Assembly (NCBI GenBank): GCA_002943765.1
Contig: PQWQ01000040.1
Location: 62,001 to 126,000 of the forward strand
Direction: 5' to 3'
Length of the DNA: 64,000 bases
From: Psoroptes ovis
Taxonomy: Eukaryota; Arthropoda; Arachnida; Sarcoptiformes; Psoroptidae
The notes under the pieces are model-generated. The model was not told the DNA's origin. It did no database searches and saw only the letters and a program-made list of their open reading frames with translations. Positions 59,001 to 64,000 of this stretch are shown piece by piece. Both the position numbers and the translations under genes were made by a program. Positions within the stretch are counted from its first letter, which is position 1; each line of letters opens with the position of its first letter.

Positions 59001-62000
59001 TTGACGAAATGTGTGATTACATGTATTACATCAAAGCACAAACACATAAATATACATTGAAACACAGCATACAAACAGCCAGAAAATTTTCAATTACAAA
59101 AAGACACAAAGGTATTTCAGTATTATCAATGACTAAATGAATGATGTCTAATGGCACAAACAAATGAATGGATAACAACATTGAAATCCCTTCATTTAAC
59201 TGTGTGACTGTTTACAGTTTTAAATCGGCGAAAAAAACCAGAAAAAAAATACGAAAATATACCGCTACAACCTGTTGATTCTCCAATTGAATTCGAATGA
59301 ATTGAATTTTCAGTTGAAAATTCTCAAATTTTCAAATTTCAACTGCCATTAAATCATTTAATTTCATTCGAAATTTTGCACTTTTACAGTTTTTTCTCAT
59401 CGAAAGGATGTGAATTTGTTGATATCGTCGATGTCGATGTTGATGATGATGATGACAAACATCATTCAAATATACATATATGAATGATGAGATATCGGCA
59501 CATAAAAAAAAATCGAATGAATTTTGACTGAAATCGAATGAAATGTTTTTTGTTGATTTATAAACACATAAACAAACACAAGTACAAGCAAACAAATACA
59601 CAGAGAGAGGAAATCATCAAGGCAAATGATGATGATTCGTAGAAAAATTCATAAAAAATGTTGAATTGAATTTTGAAATTTGAATTGGAGAAATTTTGAT
59701 TACAGAAGTTTAAAGTTTTGATTCATGGTTTTAAAATTGATTTTCGTAGTTTTGAATGTAATTTTCAACTTTGAAATCACGAAATTCAATTTTAAAACTA
59801 CGAATTGAAACTTTAAAACTCATTTTTTTTTTCGATTTCTCAAAAATACAAAACGATTAATGCGATAACAAAATGAATGGCAGAAATTTTCGACTATTTG
59901 ACACTTTTACTGGTGCTGGTGCTGGTTACTATGACATATTTTTTTGATATCATTTGATTGATGTCAATCATATCAAATAATACTGAGCTGTAACACACAT
60001 AAACACTGTGGATTTTTGGTGATTTCAAATGATGATGATTGAACGTTGTTTAGATCAGCTGTCATTTGAGTTAATTTGAAATTGAATCAATGATTTAATG
60101 ATTAAATGTGTCAAAACATCTAAGAAACAACCAACGACAACCCGCGAAATTTGAATTTGAATTTCGAGAAAAAAAATTTCCAAGAAATTCGAATCTTTTT
60201 TCACAGAGAAATTTCCGGGGAAAAATTTGAAAAAATTCGAAAGAAATTTGCCGGCAATTTTTTGAAATTTTAAGAAATTAATCAAAAACAACATTTGCCA
60301 ATTCATCAAAAACAACAGTTATTACTAACAAAATCAATGATGATGATTAATTATCATACATTTGATAATTGCTTTTGCCATTCATTCATTCATTTTGTTC
60401 ATTTTGTTCATTTTGTTTCAATGATAAATTATCAATTATCATTTGTTTATTTATTCATTTATTTAATTATCATTCATTTATTCATTCATTTATGAATTTA
60501 AATATGAACAAATGAATGAATAAATATTCATTTGTGGTTTTCGTTTTTTCTTATCATTTAATGGCTAATTAAATCTCATTCATTCATTTTAGTCATGTAA
60601 AACTATAGACAATTCGATGACCATTGTCCATTAACAAACAACTAATCAAGCAAACGAGCTGATCAAATCGAATGAAATTTCAATGCAAAAAGCTTGCGTG
60701 ACCGAAATCGGCGGGAATTTTTTTTTCATGTTGCGCTTCAAACAATCATCGAATTTTTTTAAAAAAAACCTCCATGTTTCAAGGTCCATATGACGAAACG
60801 GAAAGTCTTCGAATTCGAAATGCATTATCAGAGTGAGCATCCAAAGATATTAGTCCTTCGTAAAATTAGGCCAAACATCTTCATTGGATCAAGAATTTTC
60901 TCATCATCACTCATTACTCATTCATTGATGATATAAACCCTTTGGGGCAAACAAAAATTCGATCGATTTTTTATTGATTATATTTCAATCGAATCAAATC
61001 AATCTTTGATTGGATTCCAAAGGCGGCCACAGCGATCATCAACTGATCAGTCACAGTTTCAGCCTCAAAACGCAATGACAATTTCAAATGACGATCTCGC
61101 ATGTCGTCCACAACCACCGAGCACCGATTAAACATCGAAACACGACAGGAACATCGAAAAACATCGATTAAACAAACAATCGATTATGTTATCTTTGGAC
61201 GACGAAGACTCTGAATTACAAGTATTTTATGGATTTTCCCCGAATTAGACATTCGAATATCGATCTTTATACATGAGTCACGATGTATCTAATTTCAAAT
61301 AATTTGATAAACAAAAGGGAAAAATTCCTGAGAAATTTCCCCTTTTCGTTACGTTTTCAACGACAATTTCGTAGTTTCATCGATTATTTCGGCGAGGAAA
61401 TTCGTCTCCAAATCCAATCCAATCTTACGATCTTCCAGTCTTCATTAAAATCCAACTAATCGATGCTTGTTCGTCATACGATAATTTGGCCTACTTATTT
61501 TTGCCGAATTTGCTCCAAGCATTTTATCAATGAGATTTAATCTACATTTAATTCAATTATAATTATTACAAATAATAATAATTTCAATAATTTCAAGTGC
61601 AACTAATTCGAATCAATTTGCTTCGATTTCAATGATAATACTAATTATTAAAGATAATGACATCCTTATGTCCATAACTGTGTTGATATCAATCAAAAAT
61701 ATCAGTCAAAATATTTGTCAATTTGCTGTAATCAAATGGCCACCATTTAATATCCATCACCATCAACAAATGTGCTAAAATATTCAAACATAAATTAATT
61801 ATCATTCATTGATAATTACCATTTTCAAAAACATAATAACGGCATTAATAACATTAATTATCATCGAATGTTAATTTATAATTTAATCTAAATTTGTAAA
61901 TTAATAATAAATAAAAACGAATGAATCAATTATTTTTCGCTGAAATTTCGTCGATGTTTGATGTTTCGATGCTTGATGATCATAGTTATTAATTAATGAA

Positions 62001-62453
62001 TAATAATCAATGAATAATCAATAATCAATGATAATTAGTTGATGTAAATGTAAATATCAACAACAACGGCGACCAATAATTATTATCCAAATCAATTATA
62101 AATGTGGTTTGACATTCGATTTTCGAATCATTTTCAATGATATTCGATTATTTCAATTTTTCAAATTCGATTTCGGATTTGATGATGAATTATGTATGAG
62201 TGGTTTGAGTGTATAAACATGGAAACATTTAAATGGTGGTTATAACCTTCTTTTTCTTCTTATTTTGCTCCCTTCATCACCACTATCATTGATACATTCA
62301 TCAATTATCGAATATCATCGTTATCATCGAATGATAATAAATATAAATACATGTAAATGTGTTGATAATTTCATCGTAAAGTTGTGGAAACATAAATTTT
62401 TTCGTTTCTGTTAATGTTAAAAGCTCAAAGCATCTTCTATGCTCATTGAAATG
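53098..62453. other. 9.4-kb gene-poor region
   Basis: AT-rich DNA with (GATT)n, (GATGAT)n and (CATT)n runs (54000, 54480-54570, 60380-60500), a CTTCTT run at 55852-55870 and a long foldback at 59706-59821. There is no MITE copy of either family, in contrast to the Sox locus. Open frames are short and low-complexity. It presumably includes the Enabled 3' untranslated region at its right end. Confidence 0.5.
59706..59821. repeat. long imperfect inverted repeat (foldback)
   Basis: AGTTTAAAGTTTTGATTCAT... on the left is mirrored by ...ACGAATTGAAACTTTAAAACT on the right. Both arms share GTTTTAAAATTGA and TTTCGT at matching distances, giving arms of about 50 bp around a loop of about 10 bp. No TA or other target duplication is obvious. 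Confidence 0.65.
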
Positions 62454-64000
62454 TTAATTTGAATGATTGGCTGAGGAAATTTGAAAAAATTTGAACAGAA
62501 TCAATGTGGCCATCTGCTGTCGTTGCTGGCTATTGACGATTGCTATAACCAGGATCAAATATTTCCGCTCGTATTGCTTAATTAGGGTCGTAAACATGAA
62601 AATAAGAATCAATTAAAGATTCGAAAATCGAATTCAAAACAAATCATCATACCACTGATTAGATCCTGTTTGAATTGTGTCAATTCTTGTCGAAATTCTT
62701 TCATTATTTCATCTTTAAGACGATCATATGATATTGAATTATTGTGATGATTAATCGAATTATGATTTTGTCCGGATGGCGGCAGCGACGGCGGTAATAT
62801 TGGAGGCGGTGGTGCCGGTGATTGTGGCCGAGAAAGATTATGACCATTCGTTATCGTTGCATTTCGTACAGTATTCGCAATATTAATCAATGATTGTGAT
62901 GTGTTCATACGAAGATTTGCTGCATTCAATGTTGCTGGTGATAGTTTCGCACCATTTTGTGTCTGTTGCTGATTACCATTATTATTATGGTCATTATTCG
63001 TATTCGAACTCGTGTTACGATTATAATTCAATGTTCCATTACTGAAATAAAGGGTTAAAATCAATGATCAAAGATGATAATTTGAAATATAAGACAATAC
63101 TTGATCGAATTCAATCGACGTATCGTTGAATTGACTGCATTATAACACTTGATTTGCGGTGATGATGATGTTTGTTTTGGTTGATTAACAGGCGTCGATT
63201 CATTGTTAATTGTTTTAGCGTTAATCGATTGATGATAATCATTATCCGTATTCGCCGATGAATTAGTTTCACTTTCTTCAATTTTAGCTCGTCGTTTGGC
63301 CAACGTTCGGGCCATTTCATCAATCAAATTCGATGATGGTCGTTGGCTGTTGTTATTACCAGTGTTATTATTACATAAAGCACTTAAATTTGGATTCGAT
63401 TGTGTCATTTTATTATGATAAAATGGTCCAACACTATTCGATCGTCCATTTAATGTTTCTGGTTTGGCTATAACAATATATTAATCGATTAAAATAAGCA
63501 AAACCTCAAACAAAAACCAAATACAAACCAGATATTTTTGGTTTCAGCGGAATTTTTCGATGAGGTGGAACCGTAGGTATTAATGGCAGCGGTGGCGGTG
63601 GCGGCGGAGGTGGTGGTGGTCCAACAACAACACCATTGGCATAAGATGATGATGGTTGTTGTGTACATTCATTATTCATCATCGATGATGATATTGATGA
63701 TGTATGATCATTCATAATTGTTCGATTATTGCCACTGTTATTACTGCTGTTACCAATGATATCTGTCATAATGAAAACAAAATCAAAAATAAACAAAATG
63801 AAAATTAAAATGCATGAAATCAATGAATGATTCGATGATCGAAATAAAATTGAGTCATCATTTGTTTGAAAACAAATGTATGAAATATATCAGCCATTTA
63901 CAATTGCTTACATTGTGAATTATCATTAACAATGTTATTATTTGATGAATTTGATGATGAACATGATGATGATGATGATGACAATGTTGATGATGATGAA
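62454..64000 (-). CDS. ena: Enabled (Ena/VASP), C-terminal part; 5' end outside the window
   Basis: Exons seen: 64000-63912, 63762-63529, 63467-63101, 63041-62653 and a probable last exon 62542-62454, with continuous phases. Ena/VASP proteins bind barbed ends of actin filaments, recruit profilin-actin and act as tetramers at the leading edge and junctions. In order: a Ser/Asn-rich linker; the profilin-binding run VVGPPPPPPPPPPLPLIP; the F-actin-binding block SNLIDEMARTLAKRRAKIEE (compare LMEEMNKLLAKRRK in VASP); a second Pro stretch PAPPPPILPPSLPP; and the tetramerising coiled coil SYDRLKDEIMKEFRQELTQF then KQDLIS-A-IVN. The last exon is chosen because it completes LISAI (compare IIDAI in EVL) in phase and ends 28 codons later; this join is less certain than the rest. 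The EVH1 domain lies beyond 64000. No G-actin-binding LAAALAGAKLR-like block is visible before the F-actin block. Confidence 0.85.

Noticed and set aside
1..64000. CRISPR arrays, operons, prophage or other bacterial-type systems
   Set aside because: Spliced genes, poly(A) signals and metazoan families show this is animal nuclear DNA; the regularly seen palindromes are dispersed, not spaced as a CRISPR array.

Overview
This is a eukaryotic, animal window that is very AT-rich. It carries intron-containing genes typical of metazoans (a SoxF transcription factor, Enabled, a d4/DPF chromatin protein), ribosomal protein genes, and many (CAT/TGATGA)n-type microsatellites. Short introns (56-110 nt) sit beside one giant intron. 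Proteins are swollen by Asn/Ser/His/Gln/Thr runs, and the ribosomal proteins look arthropod-like. I infer a mite, probably an astigmatid of the Dermatophagoides type; that taxonomic call is inference.

Layout. 1-3660: 3' flank of the Sox gene with one mini-transposon. 3661-27854 (minus): a SoxF/Sox15-like gene in two coding exons. Its HMG box is cut by a 20.8-kb intron (26554-5733) holding 18 copies of an ~80-bp mariner-type MITE and part of a GC-rich hairpin repeat family. 27855-37490: upstream region without a convincing gene, but with more hairpin repeats, a second MITE-like family and E-box clusters. 37559-37961: RpL36A (eL42). 38416-38881: RpS15A (uS8). 40093-42919 (plus): d4/DPF, a SWI/SNF-associated tandem-PHD protein. 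43553-44832 (minus): ribokinase, convergent with d4. 47716-52295 (minus): NRDE2-like nuclear RNA-surveillance protein. 52459-53037 (minus): an ORF of unknown nature. 53038-62453: gene-poor. 62454-64000 (minus): C-terminal half of Enabled (Ena/VASP), running off the window.

I rebuilt exon joins by requiring GT...AG borders, matching codon phase and continuity of family motifs; all joins listed are phase-consistent. The genes are not an operon-like unit. They are a mix of housekeeping genes (ribosome, ribose metabolism, RNA surveillance, chromatin remodelling) and developmental or cytoskeletal genes.

The most unusual content is non-coding: the dense crop of hairpin mini-transposons in the Sox intron, and a separate family of short GC-rich palindromes (core AGCGC-N2-4-GCGCT, often flanked by CTGCTnAGCAG) spread over about 20 kb.
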